From JAMLJG01 sp035327585 (lineage in GTDB: Bacteria > Verrucomicrobiota > Kiritimatiellia > CAIVKH01): 64,000 bases of DNA. Every line of letters begins with the position of its first letter. The stretch's first letter is position 1. The position numbers were made by a program, and so were the translations under genes. Shown piece by piece: positions 8,213 to 16,597 of the stretch. Below the pieces are notes generated by a model. That model was not told where the DNA came from, did not search any database, and was given only the letters and a program-made list of their open reading frames with translations. The DNA lies in the NCBI GenBank assembly GCA_035327585.1, contig DAOLDD010000005.1, forward strand, positions 92,050-156,049. The letters are read 5' to 3'.

Positions 8213-8578
8213 ATGCCTGAGACCCGTGGAGAAATCGAGGCGCGCATCACGGAGGCGATGATCGCCTTCGAGCGCGAATACATGGGGCGCGGTCCCACCG
8301 CGGCGCGGACGTACCTCATTGACGACATGGTGCTGGTCCGGCTGCAGGGCGTGATCACGCGCGCCGAACAGCACCTCGCCTCCGCCGACGTCGCGGGTCG
8401 CGGCCGGGAACTGGTGAAGCAGAGCCGCATCGAATTGCTGGAAAAAGCGCGCCCCCGCGTATTCGCCCTGATTGAAGGCATCCTGGGCATCGAGATCAAA
8501 AGCCTGCACACCGACATCAGCGTGAAGACCGGCGAGCGCATCATCCTTTTCACGCTCACCCGCGCGCCGGGCAAGTAG
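8213..8578 (+). CDS. DUF2294 / MpsC-like small protein
   Basis: 121 residues. It fits the DUF2294 family (described as MpsC of a sodium-translocating membrane-potential system in Staphylococcus): 'GRGPTAARTYLIDDMVLVRLQGVITRAEQHLA' and 'ILGIEIKSLHTDISVKTGERIILFTL' are the two conserved blocks. It has no membrane segment, so it is soluble. MpsA/MpsB partners are not next to it. It lies 14 bases after the UVR-motif gene and is probably cotranscribed. Confidence 0.8.
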   Translation: MPETRGEIEARITEAMIAFEREYMGRGPTAARTYLIDDMVLVRLQGVITRAEQHLASADVAGRGRELVKQSRIELLEKARPRVFALIEGILGIEIKSLHTDISVKTGERIILFTLTRAPGK

Positions 8579-8611
8579 CCGCCGCCGGGCGCCGATTTTT
8601 TCCGGTTTCGG

Positions 8612-8639
8612 TTGACGCCCCCCAAAAAATCCGCATATT
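8612..8639 (+). promoter_or_regulatory. Predicted promoter for the DUF4914 leader RNA
   Basis: TTGACG at 8612-8617, 16-base spacer (a 17-base reading also works), CATATT at 8634-8639. Transcription would start near 8646, 158 bases before the DUF4914 start codon. The same GCATATT -10 appears upstream of fusA. Confidence 0.5.
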
Positions 8640-8645
8640 CACACG

Positions 8646-8803
8646 CATTGTTGGATCGCGGCTGCGCTAACAGCGGGGCCGGGGTCAGGCAATAAACCAA
8701 CAGTGTTTCAGGTCCGGGATGAGCCATTGGAGCATCCGGGAAATGAGGCCGAATTCACCGCAAGTGAGTTCGGCCTTTTTGTTTGAACGCATGAAGGAGA
8801 ACG
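8646..8803 (+). promoter_or_regulatory. Structured 5' leader with terminator: candidate attenuator or riboswitch
   Basis: The 158-base leader holds at least two stem-loops before the start codon. One pairs gtttc...ccggATG with CATccgggaaat (about 8706-8745, a bulged stem with an 11-base loop). The second is a classical terminator at 8746-8784. Antitermination must occur for the downstream gene to be expressed from this promoter. I could not match the leader to any riboswitch class I know. Alternatively it is a small RNA of about 135 bases ending at the terminator. Confidence 0.5.
8746..8784 (+). terminator. Intrinsic terminator inside the DUF4914 leader
   Basis: Stem aggccgaattcac (8746-8758), loop cgcaa, stem gtgagttcggcc (8764-8775) with one G-T pair, then TTTTTGTTT. 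It ends 20 bases before the start codon and lies after the promoter, so it serves regulation and not the end of the preceding operon. Confidence 0.85.
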
Positions 8804-10699
8804 ATGATGAACAAGGTTGAATTGGGATTCGAAGTGCCGCCGGAAGTGAAGGAAATCCTGGCCGCGTGCCCGTCCTACACGGTCGCGCGCAACCAGCAGG
8901 AACTGACGGAACTCGCCGTTCGGGATGCCGTGAACGGCGTCCACGAAGTGGCCTACGAGGTGCCGGGCAAGGGCCGCGTGGTCGAGGTGAATGTGTGCCG
9001 CGTAAAGAACGGCATCTCCGCGAACTACCTGGACCCCTACATGCGGCGGCGCGATCCGGACTGCATGGTGATTGCCGACGAGCGCCCCACGGACAAACCC
9101 CGGTTCCGCGAGGAATTCGGCAGCACGTTTGAAAGCCTGCGCGCCGAAACCTTCGCATGGCTGAAGACTCAGGAGCTGGCGCTCTTCCCGTTCCATGCCG
9201 GCGGCACGGACATCGGCGCCGACGCGCTGGTGGTCGGACCCGCCAACGCCGGGTTCTTCGCGCTGGGACTCGCGCTGCTGCAGGGCATCCTGGATACCGA
9301 CAAGGTTCCCGAGGACTTCAACCCGCGCGCGATCATCTATGTCGCCCCGCCCTTCCGCCACACCCACTTCAAGGGCAAGCAGATGGTGGTGCACAACCGT
9401 CGCAGCCGCATCCACGAGCTCTTCAGCTACAACCTCTATCCGGGGCCCAGCGCGAAGAAGGGCATCTACGGCGTCCTGCTGACCCTCGGCGAGAAGGAGA
9501 ATTGGGTCACGGCGCACTGCTCGACCGTGCAGGTCGTCACGCCGTATGAGAACAAGGTCAACATCATGCACGAGGGCGCCAGCGGTGGCGGCAAGAGCGA
9601 AATGCTCGAGCAGGTGCACCGCCAGCGCGACGGCTCCCTGCTGCTCGGCAAGAATACGCTCACCGGCGAGAAGCGCACGCTCGTGCTGCCGCGCAACTGC
9701 GACCTGCGCCCCGTCACGGACGACATGGCGCTGTGCCATCCGTCGCTCGCGAAGAACGACGGCCGCCTCGCCCTGATGGACGCCGAACAGGGGTGGTTCG
9801 TCCGCGTGAACCACATCACCCGCTACGGCGTGGACCCGCACCTCGAAGAGATGACGATCCACCCGAAGGATCCGCTGCTCTTCCTGAACATCGATGCGCA
9901 TCCTGACAGCACCGCGCTGATCTGGGAGCACATCCAGGATGAGCCGGGCAAGCCGTGCCCGAACCCGCGCGTGGTGATTCCGCGCCGCAACGTGCCGGGC
10001 ATTTACAATGGTGCCGTCAACGTGGACATCCGCAGCTTCGGCGTGCGCTGCCCGCCGTGCACGAAGGAGAATCCGAGTTACGGCATCGTGGGCCTTTTCC
10101 ACAACCTGCCGCCCGCGCTGGCCTGGCTCTGGCGCCTCGTGGCGCCGCGCGGCCACGCGAACCCGAGCATCGTTTCCTCCGAGGGCATGAGTTCCGAGGG
10201 CGTCGGGTCCTACTGGCCGTTCGCCACGGGCCGCATGGTGGACCAGGCGAACCTGCTGCTGCAGCAGATCGTGGACACGCCCAAGGTGCGCTACATCCTC
10301 TGCCCGAACCAGCATGTCGGCGCGTGGAAGACGGGCTTCATGCCGCAGTGGATCGCCCGCGAATACCTCGCCCGCCGCGGCGGGGCGCGGTTCTCGCGCG
10401 ATCAGGTCACGCCCGCGCGCTGTCCGCTGCTGGGCTACGCGCTCAACAGCGTGGTCGTCGAGGGCCAGACCATCCCGTCGATCTTCCTCGAAGTCGACCG
10501 CCAGAAGGAAATTGGTCCCGAGGCCTATGACCTCGGCGCGCTGCAACTCACCAACTTCTTCCACCAGCAGTTGGAGCAGTTCCGCGAAGACGACCTGAAT
10601 CCGCTGGGTCGCAAGATCATCGAGTGCTGCCTCGACGGCGGCTCGGTGGAGGATTACGCCGCGCTCGTCCCGCATCCGATGCTGGACGACGAAGGCTGA
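8804..10699 (+). CDS. DUF4914 family protein with P-loop
   Basis: 631 residues. The family (DUF4914) is recognised from its overall length and from 'NIMHEGASGGGKSEMLEQ', a P-loop (GASGGGKS, near residue 261) of the phosphoenolpyruvate-carboxykinase / HPr-kinase style. Other blocks are 'FPFHAGGTDIGADALVVGP', 'YVAPPFRHTHFKGKQMVV' and 'VRCPPCTKENPSYGIVGLFHNLPPALAWLWRLVAPRG'. It is probably a cytoplasmic nucleotide-dependent enzyme; the reaction is unknown to me. Two adjacent ATG codons (8804 and 8807) follow aaggag; 8807 has the better spacing. Expression is probably controlled by the terminator in its leader. Confidence 0.8.
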   Translation: MMNKVELGFEVPPEVKEILAACPSYTVARNQQELTELAVRDAVNGVHEVAYEVPGKGRVVEVNVCRVKNGISANYLDPYMRRRDPDCMVIADERPTDKPRFREEFGSTFESLRAETFAWLKTQELALFPFHAGGTDIGADALVVGPANAGFFALGLALLQGILDTDKVPEDFNPRAIIYVAPPFRHTHFKGKQMVVHNRRSRIHELFSYNLYPGPSAKKGIYGVLLTLGEKENWVTAHCSTVQVVTPYENKVNIMHEGASGGGKSEMLEQVHRQRDGSLLLGKNTLTGEKRTLVLPRNCDLRPVTDDMALCHPSLAKNDGRLALMDAEQGWFVRVNHITRYGVDPHLEEMTIHPKDPLLFLNIDAHPDSTALIWEHIQDEPGKPCPNPRVVIPRRNVPGIYNGAVNVDIRSFGVRCPPCTKENPSYGIVGLFHNLPPALAWLWRLVAPRGHANPSIVSSEGMSSEGVGSYWPFATGRMVDQANLLLQQIVDTPKVRYILCPNQHVGAWKTGFMPQWIAREYLARRGGARFSRDQVTPARCPLLGYALNSVVVEGQTIPSIFLEVDRQKEIGPEAYDLGALQLTNFFHQQLEQFREDDLNPLGRKIIECCLDGGSVEDYAALVPHPMLDDEG

Positions 10700-10723
10700 G
10701 TCCGAACGCACCCCACGCCCCGG

Positions 10724-10752
10724 TTGACACCCCGACCGGGAGCGTGGATGGT
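10724..10752 (+). promoter_or_regulatory. Predicted leaderless promoter of the SufE-like gene
   Basis: A consensus TTGACA at 10724-10729, 17-base spacer, GATGGT at 10747-10752. Six bases later is the ATG at 10759, which is where transcription should start. There is no Shine-Dalgarno sequence, so the mRNA should be leaderless. Confidence 0.55.
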
Positions 10753-10758
10753 GCGGGC

Positions 10759-11187
10759 ATGAATTCGCTGGAACCGCGCAAGGACGCCCTGCTCGCCGAC
10801 CTGTTGCTGCTGCCTGATCCGCTGGCGCGGCTCGAATATCTGATCGACGAGGCGCGCGCGATGCCGGCGTTGCCGCCGGACGCCTGCACGGAGGCGCGGC
10901 GCGTCGAGGGCTGCATGTCGAATCTCTGGTTCGCCGGCGAATGCCGCGACGGGCGCTGCCACTTCCAGTGCGAGGCCGATTCGCTCGTCGTCAAATCGAT
11001 CGCCGGCCTGCTCTGCCGTTTCTACAGCGACGCCCCGCCCGCCGACATCCTCGCGCTCGACCCCTCGTTCCTCCGCGCCGCCGGCATCACCGAACACCTC
11101 TCCACCAACCGTCGCAACGCCCTCACCAAAGTCTGGGCGCGCATCAAGGCCGTCGCGGAAACGGCGAACGGTTGTGTTTCTCGATAG
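10759..11187 (+). CDS. SufE-like Fe-S cluster sulfur-acceptor protein
   Basis: 142 residues. SufE proteins take persulfide sulfur from the cysteine desulfurase SufS. The family signature 'RRVEGCMSNLWF' contains the active-site Cys (C52), and 'LVVKSIAGLLCRFYSDAPPADILAL' and 'HLSTNRRNALTKVWARI' are the typical distal blocks. Length is normal. No suf genes are adjacent; the desulfurase in this window is 32 kb away. Convergent with the amylase gene, 15 bases between stops. Confidence 0.9.
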   Translation: MNSLEPRKDALLADLLLLPDPLARLEYLIDEARAMPALPPDACTEARRVEGCMSNLWFAGECRDGRCHFQCEADSLVVKSIAGLLCRFYSDAPPADILALDPSFLRAAGITEHLSTNRRNALTKVWARIKAVAETANGCVSR

Positions 11188-11202
11188 CCCGGACCCGCGG
11201 CG

Positions 11203-14200
11203 CTACGGTTCGTAGACGCCGGTGCGGTAGAAGGCGGTGGCGGCGTGGTTGGTGAAGTCGAGCCAGATGCTGCCGCCGGTGCCCTGGCGCTCGACGCCGA
11301 AGCGGGTCCAGGCGCCGTGCACCAGGTCGGTCCGCACGTACAGATCGTACCAGCGGCCGGGCGCTGAATTCGGGATTTCGATATAGCTCGCCGCGCCGAT
11401 GGGCATCCAGCCGATGTCGGCGAGGTGCGAGCTGGCGTCGAACGGATTCGTGCCCGCGAACTCCTCCTCCCACGTGAGGAAGCCGTCGCCGTCGGGATCG
11501 CTGAACGGGCCGTACGCGCGTGTGATCGCGACTTCGGATTGGAAGACGCCGCTCTCCAATTCCGGCGGGCCGTCGATCCGCAGGTCCGTGAAATAGACGT
11601 TCCGCTCCTCGCCGCCGCCGGTTTTGAAATTCCACACTCGGATGCGATCAATCACGGACTCCGACGTGATGGCGAGCGTGCCGGTCAGCACGATATTGCT
11701 GTTCACCGTGAGCTGGTACGTCATCGGGCTCGTCAGTTCCAGCGCGAGGCCCAGCCCCTGGTCCGTCCACGGCAGCCCGGTGGGCCGGCCAATCACGGAG
11801 TCGTTGAAGACGTAGTTCGTGTCGCCGCCGATGAAGAGAAATTCCAGCAGGTTCTGGCCGAAGCGATTTTGCAGGCCGATGCCGGTCGAGCCGAAGTCGT
11901 CGATGCCGCCATTCTCGAACTGCACACGCAACACGTCGCCAACGTTCAGCTTGCCGGCCAGCGGACGAACCGCCGCGCTCAACCCCTCACTGTGCGCCCA
12001 CAACGCCCAGGCGTGCGTTCCGCTCTGAAGGTTCGCCACGCCGGATGTGCTCGCGAGAAAAAAACCGGCGTTCGCCCCGCCGCTCAGCTGCCAGCCGCCG
12101 CCCCACCCCGTGCCGCCGTTCTGGCCGTTCAGCCAGCCCGCGCCGATGTACGGCTGGTTCGTCGCGGCGTCACGCGAGGCGGCGTTCGGGTTGATCGCGC
12201 TGTTCGTGCCGCTTACCCGGATCAGGTTGACGCCCTCCGCGAGCGCCTGCGCCGGGAGCGCCCAGTTCGTCGCCGCCGGGATGGTCCCGGCCGAGCCGGT
12301 CAATTGGTTGGTCCACAACAGGAAGCCGGACAGCCCCGGCCCGGTTTTCCCGCGCACGGTGAACTGATCCACGTCGTTGGACACCACGGTGTCCGACGGC
12401 GGATTGGTGATGGTGACCGACGGCTGCATCGGGTCGACGCAATTGACCACGTACGTCCGCCAGTCCTGCCCGCCATTGTTGTCCCAGATGCGATTCGACT
12501 GCGCGTTGTCGTGGAAAACGAATTCGAGCTGCCAGGTGTCGGGCGGGACGGATTTTTCCACGGACCAAACGCCCGGCGAGGATTCCGTCATCGGCAGTTC
12601 CTCGATGTTCTGCCAACCGTTGCGACCGATGAAGAGCACCACGTTGGTCGCATTTTTCAGCGGCCCCGACCACTCCTCGTACGTGATCGTCACCGGCACG
12701 CACCCCTGCGGATTCAGCGGGTTCACCGTCGCGCGCGCGGGCTGGTCCGCGCAACCCGCCACCGGGAAATGCCAGTCGCGGCCGCGGTTGTTGTCCCACA
12801 CGCGCCCCACCTCGACGCCGTTGTGAAACGCAAGATCGAGGGTGTGCGTGTCGAACGGAATCGCAAACGTCCCGTACCACCGCGCGCCGAGATTCGTCAG
12901 CACCACGTCGACCGTGTCCTGCCAGCCGTTCACGCCAACCGCCGCGACGATCTGCGTGGCGCCCGCGAGCGCCGTACCGAACGGATCGTAGGCGATCTCG
13001 ATCGTCACGCAGCCCTCCGGCAGCGGCGGATCGAGCGAGACCTGGCCTGGCGCGACGAGCGGCGTCTTCGAAAAGATCTGCAGGCTGTACATGCCCATGT
13101 TCACCGCGGCTTTCGGCGGCGTGCCGGACGCCGTGACCGAACCGGACGGATGCAGTTGCTTCACGTTCCCGAAATCCGCGGCGTAGTTCGTCGAATCGCC
13201 GTTGAAGTACGGATACCACGTGCCCGCGGAGGGGAACTCAATGAGGTACGTGTTGTTGGTGAAATTCTGCGCGGAGAAATTCGCCGCGACGACCACGTCA
13301 TCCGCGCCGCCGCCCGCGTCCCAGCGCACGTAGGCGATCACCTTGTTGAGGTCGTCCTTGTGGTGCACGTTCACGCCCGTACCCTTCAGGCCCTGCGTGC
13401 CGCCCCAGCGGTTGCGGCGCAGGTGGACCAGGTCGGAATAGGCGCGCACGATGCCGGCATGCGTGTTCGTCAGCGACCAGCGCAGCGCCGTTTCCGCGGC
13501 GAACGTCCAGTCCTCGTTCATCTCCTGGCCCTGGAACAGCATCGGGATGCCCGGCGCCGTCAGCGTGATGCCCGCGGCGAGCAACTGCCGCTTGCGCGCC
13601 CAGATGCTCGCCGGATTCGATCCGTCGATGTCACGCGGCAGGCGCTGCTTGTCGTTCAGCCCGCCCACCGAGTCGTGCGATTCGCTGAAGATGACGCGGT
13701 TGTGGCTGGCCCAGTTCGCGATTCGGTCCGCGAGCCAGTTCATATTCCGCTCGCTGTCGCTGCCGCGCGTGACCTGCCATTTGATGTGGTCGTGGAACTG
13801 CACGTCCCACTGGCTGTCGAAATTCATATTGAAGTCGAACGCGTGGTCCTCCGCGATGCGGATGCGCCCCGGGAATCCCGTTTGCATCATCCAGTTGATG
13901 TCGCGCAGCAGGTTCTCCGCGTCCGGCAGGTGCGTGGTTCCGTTGTTCGCGTAGAGCATGCTCCACACCGAATCCCAGCGGAACCCGCCCACGCGGTATT
14001 CCTGCAAAAACATCAGGATGTTGTCGCGGATGTAGTCGCGCACCTCGGCGCGCCCGTAGTCGGGCCGCGTATCGCCCCACAGCGTGGAGGAGCGGAAGTC
14101 GTTGTAGAAATAAATCCCGCCCTTGCCGTTCGCGCTCCACCCGTCGAACCGCCACAGCGCGAGGTCGCTCGGCCCGTAATGGTTGTGCACCACGTCGACC

Positions 14201-14868
14201 AGCACCGCGATGCCGCGCTGGTGGCACGCCTTCACGAAGCGGCGGAACGCGTCCGGCCCGCCCAGCGCGCTTTCGATCGCGAACGGGTCCGCCGGGTTGT
14301 AGCCCCAGCTCTTGTCGCCCGCGAACTCCGCGACCGGCATCACCTGCACCGCGCTCACGCCGAGGTCCACGAGGTGGTCCAGCTTCTCGATCGCCTGGTC
14401 GAACGTGTTCGGCACCCACGCCTCCGCGTTGAACGTACCGACATGCATTTCGTAGATCACGAGGTCGTTCAGCCACGGCACGACCGTTTCCACGCCGCCC
14501 CAATCGAAGGCATTGGGGTCGTGGATGATCGAATTGCCGTTCGAGTTCGTCACGCGGCGCGCGCGCGGATCGCGTTTTTCGAACGAGTTGTTGAGGACGT
14601 ACTTGTACTCCTGTCCCGCCTGCGCCCCCGCCACGTCGCGCGACCAGTAGGGCGTCGCCCCCTCCTTCGTCAGCGTCAGCGTCGCCCACCCGCTGAACTG
14701 TCCCTTCACCCCCACGCTCGTCGCGTTCGGCGCCCAGACCCGGAACGTCACGCCGGTCCCGCCCGCGTCCGCATACGGAATCGACCCCAACCCCGGCCGC
14801 ACCGATTGCGCGCCCGCCACGGCGACAAACAGCGCCCAAACGAAAATGGCATAACGGGGAAAGATCAT
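11203..14868 (-). CDS. Secreted multidomain GH13 alpha-amylase / branching-enzyme-like protein with CBM modules
   Basis: 1221 residues. A signal peptide (to about 'VAVAGAQS') precedes a CBM48-type domain ('GVTFRVWAPNATSVGVKGQFSGW') and a GH13 barrel. All catalytic regions are present: 'DVVHNHYGP', 'GFRWDSV' with the nucleophile D299, 'RIAED' with the acid E340, and 'SHDSVG'. The order resembles glycogen branching enzyme or maltooligosyltrehalose hydrolase, but the protein is exported, so it probably degrades alpha-glucans. Two CBM25-like starch-binding modules follow ('VNGWQDT', 'RNGWQNI', each ending in W-F/R-Y then Cys). The tail has a jelly-roll-like region and 'DPDGDGFLTWEEEFAGTNPFD', a calcium-binding repeat found at the ends of PVC secreted proteins. 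Confidence 0.9.
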   Translation of the reverse strand: MIFPRYAIFVWALFVAVAGAQSVRPGLGSIPYADAGGTGVTFRVWAPNATSVGVKGQFSGWATLTLTKEGATPYWSRDVAGAQAGQEYKYVLNNSFEKRDPRARRVTNSNGNSIIHDPNAFDWGGVETVVPWLNDLVIYEMHVGTFNAEAWVPNTFDQAIEKLDHLVDLGVSAVQVMPVAEFAGDKSWGYNPADPFAIESALGGPDAFRRFVKACHQRGIAVLVDVVHNHYGPSDLALWRFDGWSANGKGGIYFYNDFRSSTLWGDTRPDYGRAEVRDYIRDNILMFLQEYRVGGFRWDSVWSMLYANNGTTHLPDAENLLRDINWMMQTGFPGRIRIAEDHAFDFNMNFDSQWDVQFHDHIKWQVTRGSDSERNMNWLADRIANWASHNRVIFSESHDSVGGLNDKQRLPRDIDGSNPASIWARKRQLLAAGITLTAPGIPMLFQGQEMNEDWTFAAETALRWSLTNTHAGIVRAYSDLVHLRRNRWGGTQGLKGTGVNVHHKDDLNKVIAYVRWDAGGGADDVVVAANFSAQNFTNNTYLIEFPSAGTWYPYFNGDSTNYAADFGNVKQLHPSGSVTASGTPPKAAVNMGMYSLQIFSKTPLVAPGQVSLDPPLPEGCVTIEIAYDPFGTALAGATQIVAAVGVNGWQDTVDVVLTNLGARWYGTFAIPFDTHTLDLAFHNGVEVGRVWDNNRGRDWHFPVAGCADQPARATVNPLNPQGCVPVTITYEEWSGPLKNATNVVLFIGRNGWQNIEELPMTESSPGVWSVEKSVPPDTWQLEFVFHDNAQSNRIWDNNGGQDWRTYVVNCVDPMQPSVTITNPPSDTVVSNDVDQFTVRGKTGPGLSGFLLWTNQLTGSAGTIPAATNWALPAQALAEGVNLIRVSGTNSAINPNAASRDAATNQPYIGAGWLNGQNGGTGWGGGWQLSGGANAGFFLASTSGVANLQSGTHAWALWAHSEGLSAAVRPLAGKLNVGDVLRVQFENGGIDDFGSTGIGLQNRFGQNLLEFLFIGGDTNYVFNDSVIGRPTGLPWTDQGLGLALELTSPMTYQLTVNSNIVLTGTLAITSESVIDRIRVWNFKTGGGEERNVYFTDLRIDGPPELESGVFQSEVAITRAYGPFSDPDGDGFLTWEEEFAGTNPFDASSHLADIGWMPIGAASYIEIPNSAPGRWYDLYVRTDLVHGAWTRFGVERQGTGGSIWLDFTNHAATAFYRTGVYEP

Positions 14869-14938
14869 TGGTGGAACGCTCTACCCGCTATATTACGCGC
14901 TTCAGTTTTGTTCGGATAGTGTTTTCGCGGAAATTCCG

Positions 14939-14944
14939 TATGAT
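14939..14944 (+). promoter_or_regulatory. -10 box with leaderless spacing before the RAYT gene
   Basis: TATGAT (5 of 6 to consensus) ends six bases before the ATG at 14951. I see no good -35 at the right distance and no ribosome site. It fits the leaderless pattern seen elsewhere in this window. Confidence 0.35.
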
Positions 14945-14950
14945 CATGGA

Positions 14951-15937
14951 ATGGCCCCGGAGGAATCAGCCCGCGCCGGATTGCCGAACCGGCGCAGCAT
15001 CCGGAAGCGCGGCTGGGACTACACCGCGCCCGGTTGGTATTTCATCACCATCAACACGCACCGCGGGCGGGCCCTGTTCGGCGTCATCGCCAACGGCCAG
15101 ATCGTGTTGAGCGCCGCCGGGCGGGTGGTGGCGGAAGAATGGTTCAAGAGTGCCATCATCCGGCCCGGCATCGAATTGGATGAATTCGTGGTCATGCCCA
15201 ACCATGTGCACGGTTTGGTGCGGTTGCCGGAGGGGCGACCTGCAGGTCGCCCGTGCAGCCCGTGCAGCCCATGCGGCCCGCCCCCCGGTTCATTGGGTGC
15301 GTTCGTGGCCGGATTCAAAGGCGCCGCGGGCCGCGCCATCAATGCCGCGCGCGGCACCCCGGGCGCCGTTGTTTGGCATCGCAATTATTGGGATGTCATC
15401 GTGCCCGATGCGCGCGCGTTGGAAAATATCCGCCATTATATCCGCGAGAACCCGCGCAACTGGCATGCCGTCGAAAACGTGGGCGCGCCGCGTTTCCTGG
15501 GCAACCGCGCGCTGTTGGACGGCGCGACTGTTGGGTTCCTCGCCTCGCGTGGCGCGGCCACTGTGCACGGCACCCTGCCCGTCCGGCGCAATGAAGCCGT
15601 GATGTCGACCTTTCTTTCCCCGATGGAACGCGCGGTCTTTCGCGCACTGCTCGCCGCGCGGCGGCCGCTCATCTGGGTAAAGCCCGCCGGGCAGGACGAG
15701 GGCCGCCTTGCAGCGCCGCTCCGCCGGGCCATCGACGACGGTCGGCTGTTAATCCTCACGCCGTTCGCCGATCGAATCGACGCCCCGAGTCTCCGTCGCG
15801 CGCTCTGGTGCAATCACTACATCGTGCGCCACGCCGCCCGCCTCATCGTCGGCCACCTCACCCCCGGCGGCCTGCTCGCCTGCGTGCTCACGGAAGCAAG
15901 CCCCGAGACGGACATCGAAAGGCTGGATCAAACCTGA
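14951..15937 (+). CDS. RAYT / IS200-type Y1 transposase-like protein with C-terminal extension
   Basis: 328 residues. The first 190 form a Y1 (HUH) transposase: 'GWYFITINTHRGRALFG', the HUH motif in 'MPNHVHGL' (H85 and H87), and the nucleophilic Tyr in 'HRNYWDVIV' (Y146) followed by 'IRHYIRENPRNW'. This matches REP-associated tyrosine transposases, single-copy proteins believed to move short palindromic repeats. The last 130 residues ('SPMERAVFRALLAARRPLIWVKP...') are an extension I cannot name. Its own sequence carries an in-frame 20-base perfect palindrome. It is flanked by no visible IS ends. It overlaps the convergent membrane protein gene by 10 bases. Confidence 0.85.
   Translation: MAPEESARAGLPNRRSIRKRGWDYTAPGWYFITINTHRGRALFGVIANGQIVLSAAGRVVAEEWFKSAIIRPGIELDEFVVMPNHVHGLVRLPEGRPAGRPCSPCSPCGPPPGSLGAFVAGFKGAAGRAINAARGTPGAVVWHRNYWDVIVPDARALENIRHYIRENPRNWHAVENVGAPRFLGNRALLDGATVGFLASRGAATVHGTLPVRRNEAVMSTFLSPMERAVFRALLAARRPLIWVKPAGQDEGRLAAPLRRAIDDGRLLILTPFADRIDAPSLRRALWCNHYIVRHAARLIVGHLTPGGLLACVLTEASPETDIERLDQT
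15233..15252. repeat. Perfect 20-base palindrome inside the RAYT gene
   Basis: GGGCGACC TGCA GGTCGCCC, coding for G-R-P-A-G-R-P between the HUH and Tyr motifs. It is followed by a short tandem 'gtgcagccc' repeat coding for Cys-Ser-Pro units. This linker is longer than in typical RAYTs, so the palindrome may be an inserted element that keeps the frame. Confidence 0.6.
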
Positions 15938-16587
15938 CCCCCGCCGCGCAGCGTGTTCCACAGATGCGCCGCGAAGAATATCGTGTAGAACCAGAATGCG
16001 TCCATCAGGGCGGTGCGGCAGCCGTGAAGAATGCTTGGGCCCCAGCGTCCACGGCAATGACGCCCGCGTGCAATCAGCATGCGCAGCGAGCGGCGATGAA
16101 ACCAGAACAGTGGAATGAACAGCACGATCACCGCGTTGACACCGAGCCAGAACAAAAAAGTGATGACAAAGGAGAGAAACAACGCGAACAGCAAATCGAG
16201 CAGGAGGCCCACGATGGCCCCGAGTATGCCGGCTTCCGCCCCGGCTTCGGTGAACGGCCCGTCAAAGGGGACATAGGCGGCACCCTCGACGGCATCTACC
16301 GCGCGCATCCGAAACGATTCCAGATGAAACCGCTCGCGCGCGTCGATGCGGACGCCCGCGTGCAGCAGGATCGAAAAATAGACCGCCATCACGGCGGCCA
16401 TGATGCCCGTGATCATTTCAAGGCGCGACCAGATCGACGCATCCACCATCCACAACACGAGCGGTGTGAGCACGGCGAGAATTCCGATGGAAATGCCCAT
16501 CGAGGTTTTCACGCTCCATCGCGGGCGGCGCCATGCATTCGGCATCGCGCTGTTTCGCGAAGAACCGTGCCCGGGCTGAATGTTCAT
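15928..16587 (-). CDS. Hypothetical membrane protein (RDD-like)
   Basis: 219 residues with four or five hydrophobic segments: 'GISIGILAVLTPLVLWMV', 'ITGIMAAVMAVYFSILL', 'GILGAIVGLLLDLLFALFLSFVITFLFWLGVNAVIVLF', and a last one near 'AFWFYTIFFAAHLW'. The pattern of short loops and 'MRAVDAVEGAAYVPF' vaguely recalls RDD-family proteins, but I do not recognise it with certainty. It starts 10 bases after the 3D-domain lipoprotein gene and is probably in its operon. Confidence 0.6.
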   Translation of the reverse strand: MNIQPGHGSSRNSAMPNAWRRPRWSVKTSMGISIGILAVLTPLVLWMVDASIWSRLEMITGIMAAVMAVYFSILLHAGVRIDARERFHLESFRMRAVDAVEGAAYVPFDGPFTEAGAEAGILGAIVGLLLDLLFALFLSFVITFLFWLGVNAVIVLFIPLFWFHRRSLRMLIARGRHCRGRWGPSILHGCRTALMDAFWFYTIFFAAHLWNTLRGGGQV

Positions 16588-16597
16588 TGCCTCAATC

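Noticed and set aside
8709..8745. TCAGGTCCGG resembling domain IV of bacterial SRP RNA
   Set aside because: The GGAA tetraloop and the AGCAGC strand do not follow; the segment folds as a different hairpin.
8708..10711. 667-residue minus-strand open frame opposite the DUF4914 gene
   Set aside because: Shadow frame; the plus-strand P-loop protein has a leader, ribosome site and family motifs.
11425..14919. 1164-residue plus-strand open frame opposite the amylase
   Set aside because: Arg/Val/His-rich shadow frame; the minus-strand GH13 motifs are unmistakable.
15253..15285. Tandem gtgcagccc units as a microsatellite or CRISPR-like repeat
   Set aside because: Only three short degenerate units inside a coding region; no array.
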